From: Morinoia aosen | Lineage: Eukaryota > Arthropoda > Malacostraca > Amphipoda > Talitridae | Direction of reading: 5' to 3' | Assembly: GCA_030386875.1 (NCBI GenBank) | Contig: CM059562.1 | Location: forward strand, 20,327,360-20,391,359 | Length of the DNA stretch: 64,000 nt | Part shown: positions 24,401 through 34,462 of the stretch, piece after piece | Layout of the letters: the number at the start of each line of letters is the position of its first letter | How positions within the stretch are numbered: the first letter of the stretch is position 1 | Position numbers and translations under genes: made by a program | The notes under the pieces: model-generated | What the model was told of the DNA's origin: nothing | Seen by the model: only the letters and a program-made list of their open reading frames with translations | Databases searched by the model: none

Positions 24401-26595
24401 TTAGAATATCAATAACTCATAAAAAAAGGATGTTACAACAGTGTTTTTTAACCTGATGCAGATGGTTCAGGACTCCTTCAGGGACATTACTCCCAGATTT
24501 TAGAATAATTTTGAGACATCAATACACTATACAAACATATTTTTAACTAATCACACCTACCCGTCTCTTCAGGAAGTCAAATTTCTCCTTGCACTCCATA
24601 CAGGATGGACTCTGTAAGAAATACATATGTTAATGCACAAATTGATAACACAAAACTATCATTTTAGAGCCAACTGATTTCATCCATCAATGAATATACT
24701 GTACATCAAATGCTATATTAATATATATTATCAACTCAGAATTAACAGCTCATTAGAATCTATCCCACAAACAGCTTGATAATTAGAAAACATCAGCAAA
24801 AGAGACACAAACAAACAATATCCAAAAGCTTTTCATAGCACACAAGGTGCAAGTTTTGCTGCCCCTAGACATGGCTATCACATTATGCTAAATTTCATTG
24901 AGTTACACATCATTGAGTTGAGTTGATATAGAAAATATTCCATGACAACCTTTAACATCACAATTCCATCAAAGCATTTATCATGTTTTTTAATGATATG
25001 AGAACATGTAGAAGTCAGGCAAAAAATTACACTAATGGAGTCATCAGGAGTGAGGCTTTAAGGCAGTGACATGAACAAGACATAGAGTAGACCAGGGGAT
25101 TCCCAACCTCATTTTTGCCCCACACCCCTAAAGAAATTTCATTTGAATCTGGCATTCCTTAAAATAACATACAGTCAATAACCTATCATTTATCTGGGCT
25201 TTTCTTGTACCTCCTGGAATATAGTCTTGCACCCCAGGTTGTTAACCTCTGCAGTCGACCAAGATTATTCCAAGTGGCAACATATATTTATGGAGAAAAC
25301 ATTTTTTCATGTAGAAGTAACTTGTATCATAAATGTTCAGACCCAGAACATGCAATAATCCCATGAAGGTTGCACAACTTTACTCTTTTCCAATGGCTAC
25401 TCAAAGCTTTTACTTTTTGTAATTAACCCTTTAATGCCCAAGTGGACTGTTTGGTCCTCTTTCAAAAATAAAAATAATATATTATATTTCTTATTCAATT
25501 TGTTCACTAATATGTCCTTAGAACCTCACTGCCGAGTGGCAGTTCCTTCCCCATCTTGATAACAGTGACTACCTAATGCCAGTGTCGGTTTAGTGATAGT
25601 GGTTGTCATAATGGTAATATGAGTGTAAAAATGTGGGCATTAAAGGGTTAATCTTAATATTTTGCTTACTGTCACAATTATATTTGTATAACATTCTCTC
25701 AAATATTGCAAGAATTTTGTCTTCTAGCACTCCCCTGAAATAACTAAAAATCTGCAATTTAAAAATAACATTGTATATTTTGTGGCATTATATAAACTCC
25801 TGCACTCTTATAAACCTTTACCATGCTCTTAGAAATACTTAGTTTCAACACATAGCAATTTAACCTATTTTGCTTACGGGAAGTAGGTAATGCTGTAGAC
25901 TGATGGAAGAGCACCACATTTTAGAAAAAAAGTAACATTATGCAATTTAAAAATTTATCTTTAAATATTTGAGGTACATTCTTTTCTTTATTCTAAGTTT
26001 GTACAAACAACTTGATAACATTTTAGAAAGACTTATATTAAATATTGTTGATATGCAACATATAATGCTCAATATTTCATTGAATTTCAATTAAATACAT
26101 ACTCATGCCTAGCTCTATCCCACAAATGCATAAAGTATCATTCTAATAAGTATTACAATTGTAAAGGTCAATATACCTACAAATAATGATGTTAATTTGC
26201 TGATTTCATTGATATTCAACACCAATTCACATCAAAAAGACAACAGTCCTTAACTGATCAATATTACATTCATATTATTTGATGGTCATCATGACTGAAC
26301 ATGAATCAGTAGTACAGATTTTTGAAGTTCTACCAAAAAAATCCCAATTCAAAATATTTCAACGTTAGCAAAAAGAACAGCAAGTAGACTTAGAAATTGA
26401 GTTTACCACAAAAAGGCACATGAAATTATATATTTATTAACATAACAGGAATAGAAATAAACTTACATCATTGTCTGGAACCCATTCAGGTTCAACCAGC
26501 TCAAAAGGACTTCTTTCGCTCTCATTGGCTGGTATTATTCGGAGACCAGACTTGCTTCTAACTAATCTTTTTCCACTGGGAGAAGAGTTGCTCAT
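18329..26595 (-). CDS. ZFYVE21: zinc finger FYVE domain-containing protein 21 ortholog, six coding exons
   Basis: CDS = complement of join(18329-18480, 20215-20341, 21155-21328, 23391-23546, 24561-24611, 26467-26595), 262 codons plus TGA. All introns are GT-AG and every phase agrees. The N-terminus KRLVRSKSGLR and WVPD, the FYVE finger with all eight zinc cysteines (47, 50, 63, 66, 71, 74, 93, 96) and the basic RRHHCRRCG core match vertebrate ZFYVE21, which is about 234 residues. The rest (about 110-262) should be the PH-like domain. In vertebrates the protein binds phosphatidylinositol 3-phosphate on endosomes and acts on focal-adhesion turnover through FAK. That role is inferred here from orthology. 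Compared with the vertebrate form, the C-terminal half carries extra acidic, Ser/Gly-rich inserts. The introns hold several transposon insertions but the exons are intact. Confidence 0.9.
19196..19445 (-). repeat. SINE-like family copy 6 (intronic, partial)
   Basis: Lies in the last ZFYVE21 intron. It keeps the TTCAAGTCTCCC end and the body up to CAGTGAACCAAAAATGG. The CTCAGGG end is missing. Confidence 0.75.
19805..20047 (-). repeat. SINE-like family copy 7 (intronic, partial)
   Basis: Starts inside the family at GAACGAGGAAGG and runs to GAGCTCAGGACCTCGCA. It abuts an inverted fragment of the same family. Confidence 0.72.
20011..20085. repeat. inverted repeat from two facing SINE-like ends
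   Basis: AAGGCCTACCTAACTTCGAG pairs with the opposite-strand copy ending at AAAAGTTCGGCAGGCCTT. The arms of about 35 bp sit about 130 bp from the donor of ZFYVE21 exon 5. Confidence 0.7.
20215..20341 (-). CDS. ZFYVE21: ZFYVE21 coding exon 5
   Basis: 42 codons plus one base. An acidic Ser/Asp/Gly-rich loop (SESEDVLESSGTDDSPNSG) precedes the strand DYDLNCIVLTFKS. Acceptor GTATCAG, donor GTGAGG, ending in phase 1. Confidence 0.82.
21155..21328 (-). CDS. ZFYVE21: ZFYVE21 coding exon 4
   Basis: 58 codons from ALLSGAILVMSG to LVAMHVAK. CRLTPDHRYLLI matches the first strands of the PH-like domain. Acceptor TGCACTCAG, donor GTGGGT, phase 0. Confidence 0.87.
21655..22011 (-). repeat. SINE-like family copy 8 (intronic)
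   Basis: Near full-length, in the third ZFYVE21 intron, from TTGGTTCGAGCCTCCC to TTTTTCTGAGGGA, with many point differences. Confidence 0.78.
22908..22990 (+). repeat. tRNA-like SINE fragment
   Basis: TTGAGCGAGTGGGTTAAGG resembles a Leu/Ser-type A box of an RNA polymerase III promoter. TCTATCCCAGTCC, about 45 bases on, is a weak B box. It is too degenerate to be a functional tRNA. Confidence 0.45.
23391..23546 (-). CDS. ZFYVE21: ZFYVE21 coding exon 3 (FYVE core)
   Basis: 52 codons starting HHCRRCGRVCCAGCC and including RMCFLDPVRMCSPC. These are the remaining six zinc cysteines and the phosphoinositide-binding basic motif. Ends in FYHHHLK before donor GTGGGT. The exon is GC-rich against an AT-rich background. 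Confidence 0.92.
23547..24560. other. ZFYVE21 intron 2, no further feature
   Basis: 1014 bp of AT-rich intron between exons 2 and 3. I saw no repeat. Confidence 0.5.
24561..24611 (-). CDS. ZFYVE21: ZFYVE21 coding exon 2
   Basis: 17 codons, SPSCMECKEKFDFLKRR, giving the first FYVE Cys pair. Acceptor TTCTTACAG, donor GTAGGT, phase 0 on both sides. Confidence 0.88.
25093..25251. mobile_element. hAT-type MITE in ZFYVE21 intron 1
   Basis: Ends CAGGGGATTCCCAACC and, inverted, CAGAGGTTAACAACC have the CAG-G-GG-TT-CAACC look of hAT termini. Flanking 8-mers GAGTAGAC (25085-25092) and CAGTCGAC (25252-25259) match at 6 of 8, fitting an old 8-bp hAT target duplication. Length 159 bp, non-coding. Confidence 0.6.
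25427..25647. mobile_element. piggyBac-type MITE in ZFYVE21 intron 1
   Basis: Perfect 13-bp terminal inverted repeats CCCTTTAATGCCC / GGGCATTAAAGGG are bounded on both sides by TTAA (25423-25426 and 25648-25651). TTAA target and CCC ends are diagnostic of the piggyBac superfamily. The 221-bp element has no ORF, so it is non-autonomous. Confidence 0.82.
26467..26595 (-). CDS. ZFYVE21: ZFYVE21 coding exon 1
   Basis: 43 codons, phase 0, donor GTAAGT. The Met at 26595 is chosen by homology: the conserved GKRLVRSKSGLRIIP and SPFELVEPEWVPDND follow it. The frame upstream is open to a likely 5' UTR acceptor at 26624-26625. Confidence 0.88.
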
Positions 26596-26623
26596 GGCTG
26601 AAACTTTTTGCTCAGGCAGGATT
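26596..26623 (-). other. 5' UTR segment of ZFYVE21 exon 1
   Basis: Runs from a plausible acceptor (CATTATTTTAG, minus strand) to the start codon, implying a further non-coding 5' exon upstream. I could not place that exon or the promoter. Confidence 0.45.
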
Positions 26624-26919
26624 CTAAAATAATGGAAGACAGTGGGTACAGTTCCTCTCTACTGATCACTGAAAAATAAGATCAGTTTAATAGTACTCAC
26701 GCTGTCTCAATTCATAATTGTTAAGTATGTACCAGTTTGCAAGTTGAATTTACAGGATTTTGGCAATGCATCATCTTTATAATTATTATTTTGAAAGAAA
26801 GTGTCATTTAGAAATTAAAAGTTCACTCCAAACCTAAAAGAACTACACAGCTAGAGATGGCTATTCATCAAACGTTAATTGAGCTCTGATGGCAGTCCAG
26901 ACTTTGGTCAAGGCCTACA

Positions 26920-28250
26920 ATTCCCTTTAACACAAACATATCTAACAGAAAGGCTCTGCTAACGCTTTTGTCTGAGCACCAAGAATTACTAAGAGGTCAC
27001 TCTTGGTCATTCCATGCAGTATCAACCATGAGGGCATAACTGTAAGGACAACCTTATCATAAGTTTGCATTTTTGTAAAATTGTAAGTAGTCCATTTGTG
27101 GTATATGCTCCCGTGAGATGGCGCTGTGGAGGCTTGTTACCGGTTGCTGTCTGACTGAGGCTGCAGTTGACAAATTGCCTTGCTCGTAAGGTTGGTGCAT
27201 GAGTATTGTCCTCTGTGTGTTATTTGGCAGTTGGGCTGCAGCAGCATTAGCCTGTGTGACTGTAGATCAGTCGGAGCCTTGTGCAGAGTGGTCTGTGGGT
27301 TGGACTGAGACTAGGCAGCGATGGTTGTGAGGGGATTTTGGAAGAAACCACGTAGCAGCGGGGCTGTGAGTGCAGAAGTGCACGGTATAGCTGGGCTGCG
27401 CCAGGCTTACTTGCACAGAGAAGCTGGGTTACACGTGCTTTGAAGATAAGCGAGTGCGCGTGTAGCCGGGCTACATTTTACGCACAGTATCATTTTGCTT
27501 TTAATCTCTTAGCATCATAAAAATCCTCTCTGAGCATGTGATTCTTTGAAGTCAGTCTCTCTTATTCCAGACATGCTTCTGATATTTCTTCACAGTATCA
27601 ACAGTGAGATTCCATTCTACAACAAACCATGCAAAATGACTCATACCAAGGGTACTAACAGCATATCTGGTATGCCACTGGACCTCTCTAAACTGCTCAA
27701 AAATCCCTTATTTGGATCTCTTTATTATTCTCACACTTTTTCACTACACTCTAAATTTTAATGATCAATTGTTTCTTTTAATTTTCTGTTACACTGCACA
27801 AATAATTTAATATGCCTTTCATTTCTCCTCCATGTTTTCTTTTCTATATTTCCCCTGACTGCAAACAGGAATTATCTTCTAAAACTTTCATCAAAGAGTT
27901 TCTTGACCTTTAGTACAATATTTCTAGCATAATAAGTTAAAGTAGACTATTCAATTCTGCTATGCATCCATTAATTTAATCTATGCTTCCATGAGTCTTT
28001 AAAATTTTTTCCACTTTTTACAATCAAACTCAGGCCCTTCACCTATATTTTACTGTAAAATTAGTTATCCATGGGTCTCAAAAATCCATCACAAATAAGC
28101 AATAAATTTTTTTTCTGTATGTATAACATCAAATTGTACTGGCAGATATTCTTTTCAAGGCTCACACTCAGATTCCATTCAAAAATTTGATTTGCCCACT
28201 CATTATTCTGCATTTACTCAATTCTAACATTATTCAAAAAGAATCCAAGC
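26920..28250 (-). mobile_element. strongly decayed copy of the 32.8-36.5 kb LINE family
   Basis: Scattered blocks match that family in order: GGCCTACAATTCCCT near 26927, CAGTCTCTCTTATTCCAG near 27554, then GCTCACACTCAGATTCCATTC near 28160. No reading frame survives. A GC-richer block (27100-27490) interrupts it. Confidence 0.5.
27100..27490. other. GC-richer unassigned block
   Basis: Unlike its AT-rich surroundings, and absent from the related LINE copies at the matching place. CATTT occurs on both sides (before 27098 and near 27490). It might be a solo LTR or other insertion, or contain the upstream promoter/exon of ZFYVE21. No domain or clear terminal motif decides this. Confidence 0.3.
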
Positions 28251-28804
28251 TAAAGCTAATTTAAAAAAAAAATTAATTTTGATATTTTTCGTTATAGTTT
28301 TCAAATTAAAGGTTTTCAAAAAAACTAACATACCAATTTTTAGCTCGTTTTAAGCCCTATTGATTGATATATTTGCCATTCATGTACCTTCAAAACTGTG
28401 GGAGGAGTAGCATTTCAAGTATCAACAAGTTCAAGTTTTCAGGAAAGCCAGAGAAACTTGTCATCTGGCACTGTGAAATGACGTGACTGGCCTTTCACAA
28501 GCCTTAGCCCACAAACAAACATACTTGGAAAGCAATTAAGCATATTACAGGGAATAGAAGCATATCATTAGATTTGTAAGAAAATTCTTCATAACATTGG
28601 TTAATAAACAGGAAATTTATGTTTTTTGGATTTTGGGTGAATGTGGAGAGGACCATAATCAATTTCACACTTTTCAGTGCCTAAACAGAGTTAATGAGAT
28701 TGAAATAAACAAGTTTTCTTCTATGCACTTTTCGTCTGAAATTAGTATTTTACGAGTTATAGCGGTAGGTTTGGTTTGGGTAGAGTAGGTTTGTGTAATT
28801 TGTA

Positions 28805-31203
28805 GAGATGAAAGATGAGTATGAAGATGAAAGTAGAGTATGGGAGGGTGAAGGAAAGTGAGGTGGGTGGTGTGGAAGGGGAATGGAAGTTGTTTAAAGA
28901 TGCGGTGGAAAAATGTGCAAGGAAGGTGTGTGGGGTAAGGAAGGTTAGAGGGGGGATTAGAAAGGGGAGTGAATGGTGGAACGGAGAAGTAGGAGCGGCT
29001 GTGAGAAGAAAGCGGGGGGCTTTCGAAAGGTGGCTGCAATGAGGCAACCAGCAAAATTTTGAAGAGTATAAGGAGAGGAAGAAAGAGGTACAAAGAATGG
29101 TAAGGAGAGCAAAGAGGGTGGCGGATGAGGAATGAGGGAGGAAGTTGGGAGGGGGATTTCATGGAAAGAAGGAAGGTTTTCTGGAAAAAAGTGAAGAGAA
29201 TTAAGAAAGGTCAGGTGGAGAATGAGGCAAGAGTGAAGGATGCAAATGGTAGGCTGCTGGTGGAGAGTTGTGATATGAGAAAGAGATGGGCGGAGTATTT
29301 TCGAGGAACTGCTGAACGTGAGGGATGATAGGGTTGCGAGAGTAGTAGCTGTTGGAAGTGATGTTAGAATGCCTGTGTTTGGTGAAGTGAATAGAATTCA
29401 AATAAGAAGTGCAGAGGTGAAAGGTGTGTTGGATGAATGAAAAATGGGAAAGCTGCAGGTATGGATGGCTGCCCGGTTGAATGTCTAAAGAAAGCAGGAA
29501 ATGTGGTGTAAGAATGGTTGGAACGTTTATTAAATGTGTGTTTTGAGGCTAGTCAAGTGCCGGTTGATTGGAGTAGCACGTATGTAGTTCCGTCGTACAA
29601 GAGGAAAGGTGACAGGTATGAGTGCAGTAATTCTAGGGGTATAAGTCTACTGAGTGTTGTTGGGAAGCTGTATGGAAGAGTTTTAATTGGAAGAGTGAGA
29701 GTGTTGACGGATTGTGTGCTTGCTGAAGAACAGTGTGGTTTTAGGTGTGGTAGAGGTTGTGTGGATCAAATGTTTGCTGTGAGGCAGGTAAATGAAAAAT
29801 ACTTATTAAAGGGAAAAGATGTATATTGGGCATTTATGGATCTAGAGAAGGTGTATGACAGAGTAGATCGTGAGGCTCTATGGCAAGTGGTAAGCTTGTA
29901 TGGAGTGGGTGGGAGACTGTTGAATGCAATCAAGAGTTTCTACATTGATAGCAGAGCATGTATGAGAGTAGGGAATGAGGTGAGTGAATGGTTCCCAGTT
30001 GTGACAGGTGTGAGACAGGGATATGTGATGTCGCCATGGTTGTTTAATTTGTTTATGGATGGTGTGATGAGAGAAGTGAATGCCAGAGTGTTGGGAAAAG
30101 GTGCCCAGTTGGTGGGACGAAATGGTATGTATTGGGAAGTGTGTCAGCTGTTGTTGCAGATGATACAACGCTTGTGGCTGATTCAGAGGAAAAACTGAGG
30201 AGACTGGTTGCAGAGTTTGGTAGAGTGTGCGAAAGGTGAAAATTGGGGGTAAATGTGAATAAAAGTAAGGTGATGAGATGTTCAAGAGGTGGAGTGTTTG
30301 GAACTTTGGATGTGAGGTTGAATGGTGAAGTTTTAAAGGAGGTAGAGCATTTTAGGTACCCCGGGTCAGATGTGACTGTTAAGGATAGTATGGAAGTAGA
30401 AGTGAGGCATCGAGTGAGTGAAGGCTGTAAGACATTGGGTGCAATGAGGAAAGTTTTTGAATGCAGGAGTTTGAGTATGAATGCTAAGAGGGAACTGTAT
30501 GAAAGCTTGATTGTGCCAGTTTTGTTGTATGGAGCTGAGTCCTGGGGGTTGAGAGCAGCTGAGAGGAGGAAGTTGGATGTGTTTGAAATGAAGTTTTTGA
30601 GGAGCATGTATGGAGTAACAAAAAGAGATAGGATCAGGAATGAGCTAGTTAGGGGGCAGACGGGTGTTATCAAAAAGTTGAGCATGCGAGTGGATGAAAG
30701 AGTGCTTGGATGGTTTGGGCATGTTGAAAGAATGAATATTGAGTGGCTGGTGAAAAAAGATATATGTCAAAAGTGAGTGCTCTTCAAGCGTGAGGTAGAC
30801 CACGGATGAGGTGGATGGATGGGATGAAACGTGCTTTGTATGAGAAGGGTCTGACTGTGGACGTGGCGAGAGGGATGGATGCGGACAGAAGTGAGTGGGG
30901 GCAGTGCATAAGAAGGTAATTTTATTTTTTGACACGGTACTGGAAGTTGCCCGTGTGTGATGGGGTTGACCTATCCTATGCGGGAGGGAGGGGCTGCACT
31001 CAATGAAGCGGTCGGGGTAAACCAGCTATGGCTGTCGGGCCTGACTGTGGAAGGTGGTTGCGCTGGGCTGCTGCTGATCCTGGCAGTTCAGGTGCGGCCA
31101 GTGCTGCCTCTCTCGCCTCCTAGTGACTAAGTGTGGTGATTGTGGCCAGCTGTCGGCTACCCTCCCATAGGGAGGACAAGCCCGGTATATGTATGTATGT
31201 ATG
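28805..31203 (+). mobile_element. 5'-truncated non-LTR retrotransposon with 19-bp target duplication
   Basis: Flanked by TAGGTTTGTGTAATTTGTA (28786-28804) and the same word with one change (31204-31222). The 3' end is a (TATG)n run. Encodes a decayed endonuclease tail, RT and RT C-terminal region. It sits inside a palindromic element. Confidence 0.85.
28815..30910 (+). pseudogene. LINE reverse transcriptase pseudogene
   Basis: Three frames must be combined. An N-terminal part has GGIRKGSEWWNGEVG, typical of the linker after the endonuclease. The RT follows with ISLLSVVGKLYGRVL, EEQCGFRCGRGCVDQ, AFMDLEKVYDRVDR and GVRQGYVMSPWLFNLFMDGV. The catalytic ADD is at 30156-30164, after a frameshift. 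The C-terminal part has NKSKVMRCSRGG, LYGAESWGLRAAERRKLD and LGWFGHVERM. This type is very common in decapod crustacean and some insect genomes; I cannot fix its clade. Frameshifts and stops (for example 29041, 29109, 30196, 30774) make it inactive. Long minus-strand frames here are antisense shadows. Confidence 0.85.
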
Positions 31204-31692
31204 TAGGTTTGTGTTATTTGTAATTTATTATTTGCCAGCCCCGCGGAGCCTAAACCCACTTCTAGGATCTTTCATTTAATAACACAATAGAAATTATCCC
31301 CCAAAAATAACAAGTTATAGCGGTATGTTAACTTAAGTCTTAGATGGCGGGAACATGCTCAATCATTCGAGCGCATCGCAAGGGAGCATCCAGTGCAGTG
31401 TTGCCATACGACCCGCTCAATAAATTACTTCCCGCTTCAAACATTAGAGTTGCGGTAACTAATTTATTGCTATAACTTGTAAAATACTCATTTCAGACAG
31501 AAAGTGCATAGAAGAAAACTTGTTTATTTCAATCTAATTAACTAGTTTTAGGCCTCAAAAAGTGGGAAATCACTTGTCCTCTCCTCCACATTTACTGGAT
31601 TTTGAGCCCTAACAGTGCTGCCCTGCATTCCTCATTCTTTTAAATATTTTCATTTTTATCCAAAAATAAATAAATGAGTACCATCATGGCCA

Positions 31693-32089
31693 TTTTTTAG
31701 TACCACCATAGCCATTCATGATACTCAATATTTGGTATATTTCTATACAAATATTTTAAGCAGAGTTTACCTTTTTACAGTTTCTTATAAGTTAGCTACT
31801 CTGCAGCTTTTATATAAGATACAATAAAGATAACACTATTAATGCCTGTAATTCCTTACCAAAATGTCCAATCAGTGTCATTGCCAACATATTTTAGTAC
31901 CACCATGGCTATTTATGATACTCAATACTTAGTATATTTCTGTACAACTATTTTATGCAGAGTTTATTTTTTAAAGTTTCTTATAAGTTAGCTACCTACT
32001 CTGCAGCTTTTATTTAAGATACAATGAAAATAACACTTTTAATGCCTGTAATTCTTTACCAAAATGTCCTATTGGTGTCATTGCCAACA
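31693..32089. repeat. two-copy tandem duplication, ~199 bp unit
   Basis: Units 31693-31890 and 31891-32089 both run from TTTTAGTACCACCAT to GTGTCATTGCCAACA with about 10% differences. Non-coding. Confidence 0.88.
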
Positions 32090-32772
32090 ATCATTCCTTT
32101 AGAATCAAATTTAAATTCTTTTTCACAGCCAATTCAACTCTATGTATTACCATTCCCTGCTCTTTAAACAATCTTTAACATGTAATTTAATACTCATTCA
32201 ACTGGCATATCAAATTCCATCTAATTATTTTGTACACCAATGCAGAGCAGCCTACTATCTGAGAGGCAGCCTTCAAGAAATAATCCATTCAATTATAGGA
32301 AACTACTACCTTTTTATTGTTTCCCTACACTTTCTACTTTTATGTTAATAATAATAATTTCTAGGACCAATCTACATTTAAATTCATATGTACCTGTTCA
32401 TGCACTATATTTAACGAAAGTCTCTTCAATAAACCTGTTACAGCTACTCTTTTATTGTTTTGAGAGCACACTCAATCCCTTTCTCCATACCATTCTTTTC
32501 CATTCTCAGTCAGTCAATTTTTACAGCATTGTAAAAATTTCACCTTCACCTCTATTACCATATCTCTATTCATCCTTTTTATCATCTTCTCATTTTTTCT
32601 CAGCCTTTTAGAATCATTACTCTACCATTATCACTACTTCTGTTCAAACTGATGGATCTAATCATATTCTTAACAAGTTCATCATGCTATCTCTACACGT
32701 TCTAATCATCAGTTTGACTTTTTTTCTCTTTTTGGCTTAGATCTAGCATTTTTCTTTTCCCATTTCATTCAT
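32090..32772. other. pyrimidine-rich non-coding stretch
   Basis: T/C-rich on the plus strand like the neighbouring minus-strand LINE copies, so it may be an older, unrecognisable copy. No domain can be read. Confidence 0.3.
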
Positions 32773-33137
32773 CTTGAACTTGAGGGCCGACAGCGTCGGG
32801 GCCTTTGTAACGGCCTACAATTCCCTCCACAATTTTCACACAGAGAGTTCAGCGCCTGGTACCAGACTTGTCTACTAAACTACTCAGGATCTACCAATCC
32901 TTGTCACAAGCTGTGATTGGATGGCATTACTGGGATAACCAGTTTATCAAAACACCATCCCCAGGCATATTGGGCCATTACTGCCTACTCTACCGGACTG
33001 GCTCATTTCAGTCACTGTCTCTTACTCCAGGCACGCACAAGAAATATTTTCATAGCTTCAATGATACTCAAATTACATTCTTGATCCAATCCAGCAAGAC
33101 AGCTCATATCACAATCATCTTCAGCACATCTGGCATA

Positions 33138-33366
33138 GGGTAATTTTCAAATGGCCAGTCGGTTCAAATCGTTAATCTTTCTTAGATAATTTTCAATTTT
33201 TGCGCTCGGTAGCTATCTAAAAACTTAACCCGCAAGGCCTGTAGTGGTTTAATCTGCTGCGCGCCTTACGGGATGGCTTTTGGATTGCTACCGATTGTCA
33301 AAATTGAAAATTAACTTGGAATGACCGACGATTCAAACCGACTGGCCGGCCATTCGAAAATTATCC
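33138..33366. mobile_element. Tc1/mariner-type hairpin MITE inside LINE copy A
   Basis: GGGTAATTTTCAAATGGCC and the inverted GGATAATTTTCGAATGGCC form the ends, with TA on both sides (33136-33137, 33367-33368). Copies B and C show the empty site GGCATACCACTC. Inner segments (TTTTCAATTTTTGCGCTCGG; CCCGCAAGGC) also pair, so the whole 229 bp folds into one long hairpin. Non-coding. Confidence 0.85.
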
Positions 33367-34462
33367 TACCACTCATTTTCTCCATACTGCTCACACACCA
33401 CATTCATGAAACTTTCTCTTTCTTGCTCATACTTACTACATTCCAACACAAAATGCTCAATTGTTTCCTCCATTACACTATTACACTGCCGACATAATCT
33501 GTTATTATTCTCATTCCACCTCCATGTACGTCTGTTTACACTCAATGACTTACATCTCACAGCAAACAAGAGTTGACTTTCAAAACTACCATCATAGAAC
33601 ATCTCAAATTTAGGTGCTTCCTTTTTCATACACCAGTTAAGTGTAAGCTTCCGCATCATGCTAAGCTTCCACTTATTCAATCCATACTCTGTTGTTTGCC
33701 TCTCAATCTCTTTTTTTCACCTATTGCAGTCCCACTCAGCCCCTACATCTCTAGCATTTATTAAACTTCAGTCATCCATAGGTCTCCCAATTCTAACATG
33801 AATAATCTTTTGCCTACTAAGTTTCCTTGCATGCCCCCAACACACTTTCTCCCAATAGTTTACACTCAGGTTCCATTCAAAAATTTGCTTTATCCATTTG
33901 CTATTTTGCATTCTTTCCATTCTCACCTTATAGTTCAGCACCACTTTCATCATTCTTTCTGAAAATAGGCTCCACCCTAGGTCACATTTAATGGCTTCTG
34001 TGGCTGTCCATTTTGGAGCGTCCAATGCTATACGTCCAACCTTATTTTGTATTACATCCAGCTTTTCAAGATCTCTTCCATTCCAGGCAAGAGCACTCAT
34101 ACCATACATGACACTAGGTACAGCAACATGCTTCCACATTCATACTTGTTTGCTCTGTATCTGGCCACACTACTTAACCATTCACTCCACTGCATTGCTT
34201 TTGCCACTTTCTCCCCCTTAGTTCTAGTGCATCCATCTTCACTTGTCATACAACCTAAATATTTGTATTCTTTTGTTCTACCTATTCTGATTTCTCCAAT
34301 ATTCCACAGTCTGTCTCTATCAGTCTCATCACTATTTATAACCATAACCTTACTTTTGTCGGCACCAAAGTTCATCTTGAAATCTGTACTATATCCATTC
34401 ACAATGTAAAGCATCCTTTGCAGTTCATGTCCACATTCACTAACCACAACCATATCTAACAT
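33366..34462 (-). pseudogene. RT C-terminal region pseudogene, copy A
   Basis: Broken into three frames. Residues such as LAWNGRDLEKLDVIQNKVGR and GWSLFSERMMKVVLNYKVR follow the RT thumb. The downstream RRTWRWNENNNRLCRQCN carries the Cys/His tail. The active-site aspartate pair is not preserved at the truncated 5' end. Confidence 0.75.

Larger units (their letters stand above)
28636..31600. mobile_element. palindromic (fold-back) element split by a retrotransposon
   Basis: The left arm (about 28636-28767) and right arm (about 31470-31600) are inverted copies sharing, for example, GATTGAAATAAACAAGTTTT and CTTCTATGCACTTT. Without the inner insertion the element would be about 0.4-0.5 kb. It is non-coding. 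A 13-bp direct repeat AGTTATAGCGGTA lies at 28755-28767 and 31313-31325. Confidence 0.65.

Noticed and set aside
28674-29162. Long minus-strand frames rich in Pro/Leu/Ser across 28.7-30.9 kb
   Set aside because: They are antisense shadows of the purine-rich plus-strand RT pseudogene.
34047-34409. Plus-strand hydrophobic ORFs over the LINE copies (also 32142-32611, 35521-36074)
   Set aside because: Those over the copies are reverse reads of LINE coding sequence; the rest are T/C-rich composition effects that mimic membrane proteins.
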